Below, piece by piece: positions 45,714 to 54,336 of a DNA stretch of 64,000 nucleotides. The first letter of the stretch is position 1. Every line of letters begins with the position of its first letter. The translations under genes were made by a program, and so were the position numbers. Location of the stretch: the NCBI GenBank assembly GCA_022824145.1, contig JAJEAY010000178.1, forward strand, positions 1-64,000, written 5' to 3'. Below the pieces are notes generated by a model, which did not search any database, had not been told where the DNA came from, and worked only from the letters and a program-made list of their open reading frames with translations. Origin of the DNA: Rhodobacter sp. (GTDB taxonomy: Bacteria; Pseudomonadota; Alphaproteobacteria; Rhodobacterales; Rhodobacteraceae).

Positions 45714-46606
45714 GCACCGAGGGAAAAAAGAGTGCCGAAGGCTACGGCACAACCGGCCATAGCTGGGATGGCATCGAGGAATGGAACAATCCGCTGCCAC
45801 GTTGGTGGGTCTGGGTTTTCTATATCACGGTCATCTGGGGAATTGGATATACGGTTGCCTATCCGGCATGGCCGCTGATTGACCGGGCAACGTCCGGGCT
45901 ACTGGGTTACTCGACCCGGGCTCAGGTTGCTGAGCGGATTTCAGAAGCGGAAGCCCGGAACGCCGGGCTGCGCGAGCAGCTCGCATCCGCCGATCTGTCG
46001 ACCGTCGCAGAGGATGCCGACTTGATCAATTACGCGGTGCACGCTGGAGCGGCGGTGTTTAGAAACAACTGTTCCCAGTGCCATGGGTCAGGCGCCGACG
46101 GGCTGAGGATGGGCTCCGGCTATCCGAACCTTCTTGATGACGACTGGCTTTGGGGCGGTACGGTGGAGCAGATCGCCTATTCCGTCCGTCATGGCATCCG
46201 CAACGAGCAGTCGTTTGATGCGCACTGGTCGGAAATGACCGCATTCGGGCGCGACGGTATCCTTAGCGAGTTGGAAATAGCGCAGGTCATTCACTACGTG
46301 CGCCGGCTCGCCGGACTTGAACATGAGTCTGTACTTTCGGGACCGGGCGAAGAGATATTCGTGAATGAATGCTCTGCCTGCCATATGGAGGATGGAACGG
46401 GTGACCCGCAACAGGGAGCTCCGAACCTCGTGGACGCGATCTGGCTTTATGGGGGAAGTGTTGAGGATCTGACCGAAACGGTGGCCAACTCACGGTTCGG
46501 TGTGATGCCCGCCTGGTCAGAGGAATTCCGGGCAGGCGGTGGTTTGGATGATGCCGAAATCAACGCGGTTGCGGTTTACGTCCATCAGCTAGGCGGCGGA
46601 CAGTGA
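45710..46606 (+). CDS. ccoP: cbb3-type cytochrome c oxidase subunit III (dihaem)
   Basis: A 298-aa membrane-anchored dihaem cytochrome c. The N-terminus has GTTGHSWDGIEEWNNPLPRWWVWVFY, the typical CcoP opening with one membrane helix. The haem sites are CSQCH at about residue 123 and CSACH at about 222. It accepts electrons from soluble or membrane cytochrome c. It is the last gene of ccoNOQP and is followed by a hairpin at 46664. Confidence 0.97.
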   Translation: MSTEGKKSAEGYGTTGHSWDGIEEWNNPLPRWWVWVFYITVIWGIGYTVAYPAWPLIDRATSGLLGYSTRAQVAERISEAEARNAGLREQLASADLSTVAEDADLINYAVHAGAAVFRNNCSQCHGSGADGLRMGSGYPNLLDDDWLWGGTVEQIAYSVRHGIRNEQSFDAHWSEMTAFGRDGILSELEIAQVIHYVRRLAGLEHESVLSGPGEEIFVNECSACHMEDGTGDPQQGAPNLVDAIWLYGGSVEDLTETVANSRFGVMPAWSEEFRAGGGLDDAEINAVAVYVHQLGGGQ

Positions 46607-46943
46607 CCGGGATCCCGCATCGGGAAGCCAGCCATTCATCCATTCAGACTGTCTTGACAGAAACGGTCGGGCTGACTGGCGGAAGTCTGTCCCGACCGGC
46701 CCGTTTGACCGCTGACGGGCGCGGTTCTGGAAGCCTGAACCCTTTTGGAACCACATCCCGTCCTCAGCTGCGCATTGCGGGAAAAAATCCAGGCCGTCAG
46801 CAGGGAGGTTGGGATATCCGCCTGACATGTCCCGAAGTGTTGAGATGCCCTGACTCGGTTAAGCCGGATGATCGGTTGGTTCAGGATCTGACACTGGAGT
46901 CTCTGCCTGAGAAGACATGTTGGTTAGTTCCGGGGACACGGGG
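46607..46943. other. gap between the oxidase and assembly operons
   Basis: 337 bases without a gene. It contains a terminator-like hairpin (46664-46698) and presumably a promoter for ccoGHIS. No FNR box was found by eye here. Confidence 0.5.
46664..46698 (+). terminator. hairpin after ccoP
   Basis: CGGTCGGG and CCCGACCG form an 8-bp outer stem, with an inner GACT/AGTC pair, giving a long interrupted hairpin 58 bases after the ccoP stop. There is no T run; it may attenuate rather than fully stop readthrough into ccoG. Confidence 0.5.
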
Positions 46944-48359
46944 ATGAACGCGCCCGCACCTCCGTCGCTCTATGCAGCGCGAGAGCCGGTATTTCCGCGC
47001 CGCGTCAGCGGAAAATTCCGGAACCTAAAATGGGCAATTATGGCCGTAACCCTTGGAATCTATTATATTTCGCCATGGATTCGCTGGGATCGCGGCCCCC
47101 AGCTTCCCGATCAGGCGATTCTGGCGGATCTGGCCGGGCGGCGCTTTTTCTTTTTCTGGATCGAGATATGGCCGCATGAATTCTATTTCATTGCCGGGCT
47201 GCTGATCATGGCGGGGCTTGGCCTTTTTCTGTTTACAAGCGCATTGGGTCGGGTCTGGTGCGGCTATACCTGTCCGCAGACGGTCTGGACCGACCTGTTC
47301 ATTCTCACTGAACGCTGGATCGAAGGAGACCGGAATGCCCGGGTAAAGCTCTGGAACGCGAAGTGGGACTTCCGGAAATGGCGGCTGCGGATTCTTAAGT
47401 GGTTCGTGTGGATCCTGATCGGCGCTGCGACCGGCGGAGCATGGGTGTTTTACTTCACCGATGCGCCCACGCTGGCGGTTGATCTCGTCGTCGGCGCCGC
47501 TCACCCGATCGCCTACACCACGATGGCGGTTCTGACGCTGACCACCGTTCTGCTAGGTGGAGTCGCGCGTGAGCAGGTGTGCATCTATATGTGTCCTTGG
47601 CCGAGGATACAGTCCGCCATGATGGACGAGGAAACCATCACGATAGGCTACCGGGACTGGCGAGGAGAGCCGCGAGGCAAAGGTCGGGGGCGGGACGGTC
47701 TTGGTGACTGCATCGACTGCAACGCCTGTGCCAACGTCTGCCCCGTGGGGATCGACATCCGTGACGGCCAGCAGCTTGCCTGTATAACCTGCGGACTATG
47801 CATTGACGCCTGCGACGATGTCATGGAGAGAATCGGCAAGCCACGCGGGCTTGTCGATTACCTGGCGCTGACCGACGAGGTGAGCGAACGTGCCGGTCAG
47901 CCGTCGAAGGCGATCTGGAAACATGTGCTGCGTCCGCGTACGCTCCTGTACACAGCGCTTTGGTCGACTGTCGGTCTGGCCCTGCTGGCCGCGCTTTTCA
48001 TTCGGTCGGACATCGATGTTACCGTGGCGCCAATTCGAAATCCGACTTTCGTCACCCTGTCGGACGGTTCCGTTCGCAACACCTACGATCTGCGGCTCAG
48101 GAACAAAAACGCTGAGGACCGGCCGTTCCGGATTTCGGTCAAGGGGGATCCGAGCCTTCACCTTCGGCTGGAGGGTACCGCTTATCAATCCGTAACCGTT
48201 CCCGCCGATGAAACCATGCTTCAGCGGGCCTACGTTGTCGCGCCCCGCGGTTCCGGTCCGGCTTCCGCCGTACGCACTGAGCTCCGCTTCTGGGTGGAAG
48301 ACCTTTCAAATGGCGACCGGGTGCATAAGGACAGCGTGTTCAATGGGGCGGGATCATGA
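46944..48359 (+). CDS. ccoG: cbb3 oxidase assembly ferredoxin-like protein CcoG
   Basis: A 471-aa membrane protein with several helices in the first half, two 4Fe-4S clusters in the middle (CIDCNACANVCP and CITCGLCIDACD) and a C-terminal immunoglobulin-like periplasmic domain. CGYTCPQTVWTD and MCPWPRIQSAMMD are further conserved Cys motifs. CcoG has been shown in other bacteria to reduce Cu(II) for delivery to the CuB site. The ATG at 46944 is chosen because APPSLYAAREPVFPRRVSGKFR is the normal opening. The stop overlaps ccoH. Confidence 0.95.
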   Translation: MNAPAPPSLYAAREPVFPRRVSGKFRNLKWAIMAVTLGIYYISPWIRWDRGPQLPDQAILADLAGRRFFFFWIEIWPHEFYFIAGLLIMAGLGLFLFTSALGRVWCGYTCPQTVWTDLFILTERWIEGDRNARVKLWNAKWDFRKWRLRILKWFVWILIGAATGGAWVFYFTDAPTLAVDLVVGAAHPIAYTTMAVLTLTTVLLGGVAREQVCIYMCPWPRIQSAMMDEETITIGYRDWRGEPRGKGRGRDGLGDCIDCNACANVCPVGIDIRDGQQLACITCGLCIDACDDVMERIGKPRGLVDYLALTDEVSERAGQPSKAIWKHVLRPRTLLYTALWSTVGLALLAALFIRSDIDVTVAPIRNPTFVTLSDGSVRNTYDLRLRNKNAEDRPFRISVKGDPSLHLRLEGTAYQSVTVPADETMLQRAYVVAPRGSGPASAVRTELRFWVEDLSNGDRVHKDSVFNGAGS

Positions 48360-48820
48360 CTGAAAGGCGCCTGACCGGCCGAACCGTATTTCTGATCCTG
48401 GCATCGGGATTCGGTGTTGTGATCGGCGTCAACGCCATCATGGCGGCACTCGCCGTCGGAACGTTTCCGGGACTGGAGGCCAGAAATCCCTACGTCGTAA
48501 GCCAGACATTCGATGCTGACCGCGACGCCCAGCTAGCCCTCGGTTGGGAGGTGTCGGTGACGTTTGACGCGGGTATTCTGCGTCTTTCCATATTTGACGC
48601 AAGCGGAATGCCCGTCGACCCCGAAGTCCTGCAAGCGACGCTCGGCCGAGCCACCCATGTGAGGGATGACGTTGCGCCGGAGTTCAGATTCGATGGAACG
48701 TCGCATGTCGCTGCTGCCGACCTTGCACCCGGGAACTGGAACCTGCGGTTCCGGGCAGTTGCCGCTGACGGCTCAGAGTTCAGGCAAAGGGTTGTCCTCT
48801 ATGTGGACGGCCGAACTTGA
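48356..48820 (+). CDS. ccoH: cbb3 oxidase assembly protein CcoH (FixH)
   Basis: A 154-aa protein with one N-terminal membrane helix (FLILASGFGVVIGVNAIMAALAV) and a periplasmic domain of the FixH family, including NPYVVSQTFDADRDAQLALGW and PGNWNLRF. It is needed for a stable cbb3 complex. Its start overlaps the ccoG stop by four bases and its stop overlaps the ccoI start. Confidence 0.93.
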   Translation: MTERRLTGRTVFLILASGFGVVIGVNAIMAALAVGTFPGLEARNPYVVSQTFDADRDAQLALGWEVSVTFDAGILRLSIFDASGMPVDPEVLQATLGRATHVRDDVAPEFRFDGTSHVAAADLAPGNWNLRFRAVAADGSEFRQRVVLYVDGRT

Positions 48821-51006
48821 CCGGCAGTGCGGAAGGCAGCGCAGTCAGGTCTCGCAGAGCGATTCACGAGTCCGCGATGGCATCGGCGCCGTCCGGGCCG
48901 ACCGAAATCCACATACTGCTGAGTCTGCCGGACATCCACTGCGCTGGATGCATTGCGGGTGTCGAGCGCAAGCTGAACGCAATGCCTGGCGTGCGGGGCG
49001 CCCGTGTAAACCTGACGCTCAAGCGCGCCGCCGTCACAGCCGATGCTGCGACGGATGCTGGTGATCTTGCCTTGGCTTTGACCCGTCAGGGCTATCGGGC
49101 GCATGAACTCGACTCCGATGCGCTCGTCGGCGGTGCCGTGGATGGGGTAGGCCGCGACCTTCTGTTGCGGCTTGGTGTGGCCGGTTTCGCGATGATGAAC
49201 GTGATGCTGCTGTCGGTGGCGGTTTGGTCCGGCGCCGCCGACGCCACTCGCGATCTGTTTCACTGGATCAGCGCGATGATCGCAATTCCAACTGTTGCAT
49301 ATTCGGGCAAGCCGTTCTTTCGGAATGCATGGCGCGTTTCGAAGCATTGGCGACTTAACATGGATGTTCCGATTTCAGTCGCGATCCTTCTGGCAGTGGG
49401 GCTTTCGATCCATGAAACCGCCCTTCATGGCGAGCACGCCTATTTTGACGCGGCACTGTCGCTGACGTTCTTTCTGCTTGCCGGACGCTATCTCGATCAC
49501 CGCACCCGCGCCGCTGCCCGATCGGCGGCGGCGGAACTCACTGCGCTGGAGGTGCCGCGCGCGCTCAAATTCTGCGACAGCGGGGAGTGCATGGTTCCTG
49601 TATCGGAACTGAAGCCGGGGGATCTGGTCAGGGTTCTTCCGGGTGGTCGAATGCCCGTCGATGGGGTGATCGAAACCGGTTGCTCTGACATCGACCGGTC
49701 GCTGCTGACCGGAGAAAGCCTGCCTGTTCCCGCTGGCCCGGGCGCCGCGGTTGGCGCAGGCGAAATCAATCTGAGCGGAGTGCTGACGGTTCGGGCGGCT
49801 GCGGCTGGAGCGGACAGTGCGCTGCATAGGCTCGCCAGTCTTGTTGCTGTAGCCGAGCAGGCCCGCGACCGCTATACGTCATTGGCTGACCGGGCGTCGC
49901 GCATATATGCGCCGGTCGTTCATTTGCTGGCGTTCGGGGCCTTCCTTGCATGGATCGCAGTGTCCGGTGACGTGCGCCTTTCGCTGAATATTGCCGTTGC
50001 AGTCCTGATAATTACCTGTCCATGCGCCCTCGGCTTGGCCGTCCCGGCGGTGACCGCAGCAGCGAGCGGCCGGCTGTTCCGACGAGGTCTTCTGGTCAAA
50101 AGCGCGACGGCGTTGGAGCGGCTGGCCGAAGTTGATGCGGTCATCTTTGACAAGACCGGTGTCCTGACGGAAGGCGCACCGCGGCTGACTGGGGTTTCGG
50201 ACCACAAGGTCTCGGATCTTGCGCTGGCACAGGCGCTTGGACGGGGATCCTCCCACCCGCTAGCTGCCGCGCTTGCGGAAATTGACTTCGAGGTGCTTCC
50301 GGGGCGTGAAAGACTTGGCGCGGAGGTGCAGGATCTCCGTGAATTTCCCGGCTTCGGTGTCGAGGCGGAATGGCGAGGTCAGACAGTCCGGCTAGGCCGG
50401 GCCAACTGGGTTGGCGCTGTGGAGGTTGCTGGAACCGCGACCTATCTCGGGGTCGGGGAACGCACTGTAGCCATCCGTTTCAGCGACAGTCTTCGGGAGG
50501 GCGCGTCTGACGCGGTTGCTGAATTGAAACGAAATGGAATGGAAGTGATTCTGCTATCGGGGGACCATCCCGCCGCTGTCGCCGATATCGCCGCGCGAAC
50601 GGGCATCGAGGCATTCGAGGCCAAGGTTCTGCCAGAGGAAAAGGCACTATACGTCAAACGGCTGCGCGACGAAGGACATCGGATTCTGATGGTGGGTGAC
50701 GGCCTCAACGACACCGCCGCGTTGGCGGCTGCGGATACGTCGATCTCTCCGGCGTCGGCGCTAGATGCCGCCCGTGTGGTTTCTGACATCGTACTCTGCG
50801 GAGGTTCACTTGATCCGATACCTGAAGCGATCGTTACGGCGCGGCGCGCCCGGCGCCGGATCAAGGAGAATTTCGCCATCGCTGCGGTTTACAATGCCGT
50901 CGCGATTCCGGTTGCCCTCCTGGGATTCGCCACGCCTCTTGCGGCGGCGCTTGCTATGTCGGCCTCGTCCGTGTCAGTTTCGCTCAACGCGCTGCGGCTG
51001 AGGTGA
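48817..51006 (+). CDS. ccoI: copper-translocating P1B-type ATPase CcoI (FixI)
   Basis: A 729-aa copper exporter that supplies the cbb3 oxidase. The N-terminal heavy-metal-associated domain has IHCAGCIAGVE. Membrane segments follow, with the metal-binding CPC in TCPCALGLAVP. The actuator is LLTGESLPV, the phosphorylation site DKTGVLTEG, and the hinge GDGLNDTAAL. Translation seems to begin at TTG 48817, overlapping the ccoH stop; an ATG at 48877 just before the HMA domain is an alternative. The neighbours make this the FixI/CcoI type rather than a detoxifying CopA. Confidence 0.96.
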   Translation: MTGSAEGSAVRSRRAIHESAMASAPSGPTEIHILLSLPDIHCAGCIAGVERKLNAMPGVRGARVNLTLKRAAVTADAATDAGDLALALTRQGYRAHELDSDALVGGAVDGVGRDLLLRLGVAGFAMMNVMLLSVAVWSGAADATRDLFHWISAMIAIPTVAYSGKPFFRNAWRVSKHWRLNMDVPISVAILLAVGLSIHETALHGEHAYFDAALSLTFFLLAGRYLDHRTRAAARSAAAELTALEVPRALKFCDSGECMVPVSELKPGDLVRVLPGGRMPVDGVIETGCSDIDRSLLTGESLPVPAGPGAAVGAGEINLSGVLTVRAAAAGADSALHRLASLVAVAEQARDRYTSLADRASRIYAPVVHLLAFGAFLAWIAVSGDVRLSLNIAVAVLIITCPCALGLAVPAVTAAASGRLFRRGLLVKSATALERLAEVDAVIFDKTGVLTEGAPRLTGVSDHKVSDLALAQALGRGSSHPLAAALAEIDFEVLPGRERLGAEVQDLREFPGFGVEAEWRGQTVRLGRANWVGAVEVAGTATYLGVGERTVAIRFSDSLREGASDAVAELKRNGMEVILLSGDHPAAVADIAARTGIEAFEAKVLPEEKALYVKRLRDEGHRILMVGDGLNDTAALAAADTSISPASALDAARVVSDIVLCGGSLDPIPEAIVTARRARRRIKENFAIAAVYNAVAIPVALLGFATPLAAALAMSASSVSVSLNALRLR

Positions 51007-51010
51007 GGCA

Positions 51011-51169
51011 TTGGACATTCTGGTCGTCTTGATTCCAGTTTCGCTGTTTTTGGGCGGATTGGGGCTTGCCGCGTTCTTCTGGACTCTCAGGTCGCGCCAA
51101 TACGACGATCCGGAAGGTGACTCGAGGCGGATACTGACGGACGAACATGACGATAGGCCAGCGCAATGA
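51011..51169 (+). CDS. ccoS: cbb3 oxidase maturation protein CcoS
   Basis: A 52-aa protein below the usual size limit for gene calls. It reads DILVVLIPVSLFLGGLGLAAFFW (one membrane helix) then RSRQYDDPEGDSRRIL, the textbook CcoS signature, with an acidic tail. It starts at a TTG four bases after the ccoI stop. In Rhodobacter, CcoS is needed to insert haem b and copper cofactors into CcoN. It closes the ccoGHIS operon. Confidence 0.95.
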   Translation: MDILVVLIPVSLFLGGLGLAAFFWTLRSRQYDDPEGDSRRILTDEHDDRPAQ

Positions 51170-51495
51170 CTCACATATGCAAGTACGCAAGTGAATCGCC
51201 GAGCCGGAGATCCGCGTGGATTCCTTTCTTTGGGAAGGCGAACGTTGACCACGACGACGAGCTGCAGATGTACTGAACAGAAAGTGAGACTCCACATATA
51301 CGGCTCGGTTGGTTGAGATATTGCGGAATGGCCCGCATACCTTCAGGAAGACACAGAATAAGTCGTTGCCGATGGGACTTGGTCCAGTTTCTTGCACGGG
51401 CCTTGAAATACCGCGTGTTGAAATACCGCGTGCGCTACACCCCCAAGTCAGGTGATAGGGTCTTAGCCCATGACTTTCCGACTTGCGACTGACTC
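51170..51495. other. gap with a short tandem duplication
   Basis: 326 bases between ccoS and the convergent DUF4143 ATPase. No gene is supported. It contains the tandem repeat at 51403-51432. Confidence 0.5.
51403..51432. repeat. perfect 15-bp tandem duplication
   Basis: TTGAAATACCGCGTG occurs twice head to tail without change. It lies in the non-coding gap after ccoS and looks like a recent slippage duplication. Confidence 0.85.
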
Positions 51496-52659
51496 TCACG
51501 TTTCCGCAATCATCGATGCCAGTTCGGCCAACCCTATCGCTTCGATTCCCTCTCCCTTAGAATATCGATCGGAGCCTGAATGCACGACAAACGAGTGATC
51601 GGGCTGGACGTCTTCCCGGGCATGGTGGAATCCTTTAGAGAGCTTCGGCACTAGCCCGCGCTTGATTTCGATTGCCCAGAATTTCCCGCCGGGCATCTCC
51701 AGCAGCAGGTCGATTTCAGCTCCGGCAGCCGTTCGATAGTACCATGCCTTGGCCCGTTCCGGCACCGCGCCAATCAGATTCTCGATTGCGAACCCTTCCC
51801 AGCTTCCTCCGGCGACCGGATGGCCCAGCACCGCATCCAGGTCGTCAAGGCCGAGCAGCGCGTGAACGATGCCACTGTCCCGTACATAGACCTTTGGAGA
51901 TTTCACCAGTCGCTTGCTGATATTTGTGTGAAAGGGTTGGAGCCGCCGCACAAGCAGCAGGTCGACCAGCAGGTCAAGATAACGGGCGACCGTCTTGCCA
52001 TCCACGGCGAGGCTGCGCGCGAGGTCGGCAGCATTGAGCGGTCCGCTCTGCAGATGGGCTAGCATGGTCCAGAAGCGGCGTAGTGTCTCTGCCGGTATGC
52101 GTGGCCCGAGCTGCGGAATATCGCGTTCAAGATACGTGCGAATGAAATTCCGCCGCCAGACTGCGCTTGTTTCGTTGCTGTCGGCAAGAAAGCTGTCCGG
52201 GAAACCGCCTCTGATCCAGAGCTTGTCGCATGCGTCGCCACCCGCCTCCAGAATGTCGAATGGCCCAAGCTCGACATAGGCGATACGGCCAGCCAAGGAC
52301 TCACCCGACTGCTTGAGCAAGTCGATAGAAGCTGAACCCAGCAGCAGGAAACGGCCAGTTCGGACGCCACGCCTCCTTCCTTGGTCGATCAGCCCTCGAA
52401 GTGTCTGGAATAGTTCCGGTGCCCGGTGCATTTCGTCGAGAATGACCAGCCTGTCCTCGTGAGTGGATAGATAGTGGGCGGCATCGGCCAGTCTCGCGCG
52501 ATGGGCCGGATACTCAAGATCAAGGTAGAGGCTCGGCCGCTCGTTGGCGACGAGCAACGCCAATGTGGTCTTTCCTGCCTGACGGGGTCCAAGCAATGCC
52601 ACTGCCGGAAACTGGTCCAGCCTTACACGTAGGATTTTCAAAAGGCGGCGCGGGATCAT
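51496..52659 (-). CDS. AAA+ ATPase with DUF4143
   Basis: A 387-aa protein of the AAA_14/DUF4143 family. Walker A is GPRQAGKTT at 24-32; Walker B lies in RLVILDEMHRAPELF; RTGRFLLLGSASIDLL is the sensor region. The C-terminal ~190 residues form the DUF4143 part, with a winged-helix-like segment (AADLARSLAVDGKTVARYLDLLVDLLLVRRL) and a nuclease-like end (AEIDLLLEMPGGKFWAIEIKRG, an E-I-D-x-E-x-K pattern). The family's role is unknown; it is often found near defence or mobile genes. The ATG at 52659 starts the conserved domain, and the long upstream frame to 53049 is not supported. Confidence 0.9.
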   Translation of the reverse strand: MIPRRLLKILRVRLDQFPAVALLGPRQAGKTTLALLVANERPSLYLDLEYPAHRARLADAAHYLSTHEDRLVILDEMHRAPELFQTLRGLIDQGRRRGVRTGRFLLLGSASIDLLKQSGESLAGRIAYVELGPFDILEAGGDACDKLWIRGGFPDSFLADSNETSAVWRRNFIRTYLERDIPQLGPRIPAETLRRFWTMLAHLQSGPLNAADLARSLAVDGKTVARYLDLLVDLLLVRRLQPFHTNISKRLVKSPKVYVRDSGIVHALLGLDDLDAVLGHPVAGGSWEGFAIENLIGAVPERAKAWYYRTAAGAEIDLLLEMPGGKFWAIEIKRGLVPKLSKGFHHAREDVQPDHSFVVHSGSDRYSKGEGIEAIGLAELASMIAET

Positions 52660-53443
52660 CCTTGCAATTATGGTACTTAACTCCAGAAATACAAGGAAAT
52701 AAATCAGTATTTTTAATGACTCTCGTAGACCCGCATTTGGTATCTGATATGAAGCTTCCTTTTGCGGAATCGCCCTTGATCCCTGAGGGAACCGATTTGT
52801 CATCCTGATCTTCCGGTAGCTGACGTCAGTCAGTTCGCTGATGCCGCCGTTTTCGCAGGGCTCGGACTTGAAATTACGGCCTTCCTGTAGGGTCCTCGCC
52901 TGGACTGCCGAACTGCTGTTCCGTCCCTGCAAGGAACTTCCGATCATGCCGCCAAGGACTGGAATTCTGCCGACTGATTTCTGCCGGCCTCCGCAGCGTC
53001 GTGGCCGGTCGAAACGATCCAGCTTCGGCAGCATCAGGTTGGCTGTCACCGAACTTCAGCCGATCATGTTCCACCGCAATGCCAATGTCTCGATCGGGAA
53101 GGTGAAGATGGTATTGGACGGAATATGCGGACATCCAATGCGGACGCCCCGGAATGACCGCTTTCGGCAGGATCGGCCTGCTTCGCCGGCAATTCTATTG
53201 TGAGGCAACACTGTCTCATGCTCATTGCGCAAATGCGACGCCGCACGACAGACACGGTTCTCCATCAAGAGAGGTTTCTCGGGGAATTATTTCATCGGGA
53301 CCGGCAATTGACGGCAGTCAAAGCGCTGCAGCGAAGGACTCTCTACGGGTTGGAAAGACGCACACCCTTCAGTTCGCGAAAACGCCAGCGGTTCGAGAAA
53401 TTCGGACGGGCCCGGAAATTCAATTGATCTGGCTTAGTGCTGC
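52660..53443. other. intergenic stretch without a confident gene
   Basis: 784 bases between the DUF4143 ATPase and the permease stop. Frames on both strands are short and motif-free. In a complete importer the ATPase and binding-protein genes might be expected next to the permease; no trace of either was recognised here. Confidence 0.5.
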
Positions 53444-54232
53444 TCATGCGAAGGCGCGGGTACGTCGACGCCATTCATTGGCACGTCGTTCGACTGGAAC
53501 AAGAAGCGCATATTCAATGACGAGCATTACCGCGACAAAACTCAGCGCATAGGCAAGGACATAGCCCGTCTCGAACAGCTGGAAGTAGAGATGGATCTGG
53601 AAACCGACGCCATCGCCGCGGCCCAGGAATTCAACGACCAGCACAATCTTCCAGATGATCGCCAGTCCGTTGCGCATCGCGGCGGCCAGAAATGGCCAGA
53701 TCTGAGGAAGCCAGATATGCCAAAGCAGGCGCATTCGCGGAAAGCGATAGGCTCTTGCCAGCTCTGCAAGTGCCGGGTCGACGCTCCTTACTCCTTCCCG
53801 GATCATGACCGCGACCATGGCAGTCTTGTTGACCGCCACTGCGACTACAGCGGCGATTTCATTCAGGCCGATCCAGAGATAGGCAAGCACGATGACTACC
53901 AGTGCTGGAACGTTCAGAAACACTGACACCCAGGGGCCGAACCAGCGATCAAGCCGGTTCGAGAGACCCAGCAACGCACCCAAAACCACACCGATCGCCA
54001 TTGCGAGCGAAAAGGCCAGAACGACCCGCTGCAGCGTCGCACCGACATGGTGTGCCATCTCTCCATTCATTAGTTCGGCAATGGCGATCTGAAGCACTGT
54101 TCCGGGCTGCGGCAGGACTGAGGCATCGTCTGTTGCCCAGGCTGCCGCTATCCAGATCACCAGCAGAAGTCCCAGCGACGCAGCGAACCGCGCCGCGCCA
54201 CCGAGATGGCCTAGCTGCGAAAATCCTTTCAT
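53444..54232 (-). CDS. orphan NitT/TauT-family ABC permease
   Basis: A 262-aa permease with about six membrane segments and the EAA loop ALAELARAYRFPRMRLLWHIWLPQIWPFLAAAMRNGLAIIWKIVLVVEFLG. It is homologous to but distinct from the two permeases in the island. No ATPase or binding protein is adjacent on either side. It is divergent from the NosR-like gene, about 104 bases apart. The start MKGFSQLGHLG at 54232 is preferred over the longer frame from 54259. It may borrow an ATPase from elsewhere or be left over from a broken operon. Confidence 0.87.
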   Translation of the reverse strand: MKGFSQLGHLGGAARFAASLGLLLVIWIAAAWATDDASVLPQPGTVLQIAIAELMNGEMAHHVGATLQRVVLAFSLAMAIGVVLGALLGLSNRLDRWFGPWVSVFLNVPALVVIVLAYLWIGLNEIAAVVAVAVNKTAMVAVMIREGVRSVDPALAELARAYRFPRMRLLWHIWLPQIWPFLAAAMRNGLAIIWKIVLVVEFLGRGDGVGFQIHLYFQLFETGYVLAYALSFVAVMLVIEYALLVPVERRANEWRRRTRAFA

Positions 54233-54336
54233 CGGTGTCAGTCTGCCACACCAATGCACTTCGCAACAGCACCAAATCGAACCCTTGCGACCTTGGTAGC
54301 ATGTGCGCTGTGAAGCAAGCCGATTAGGCTGAAACT

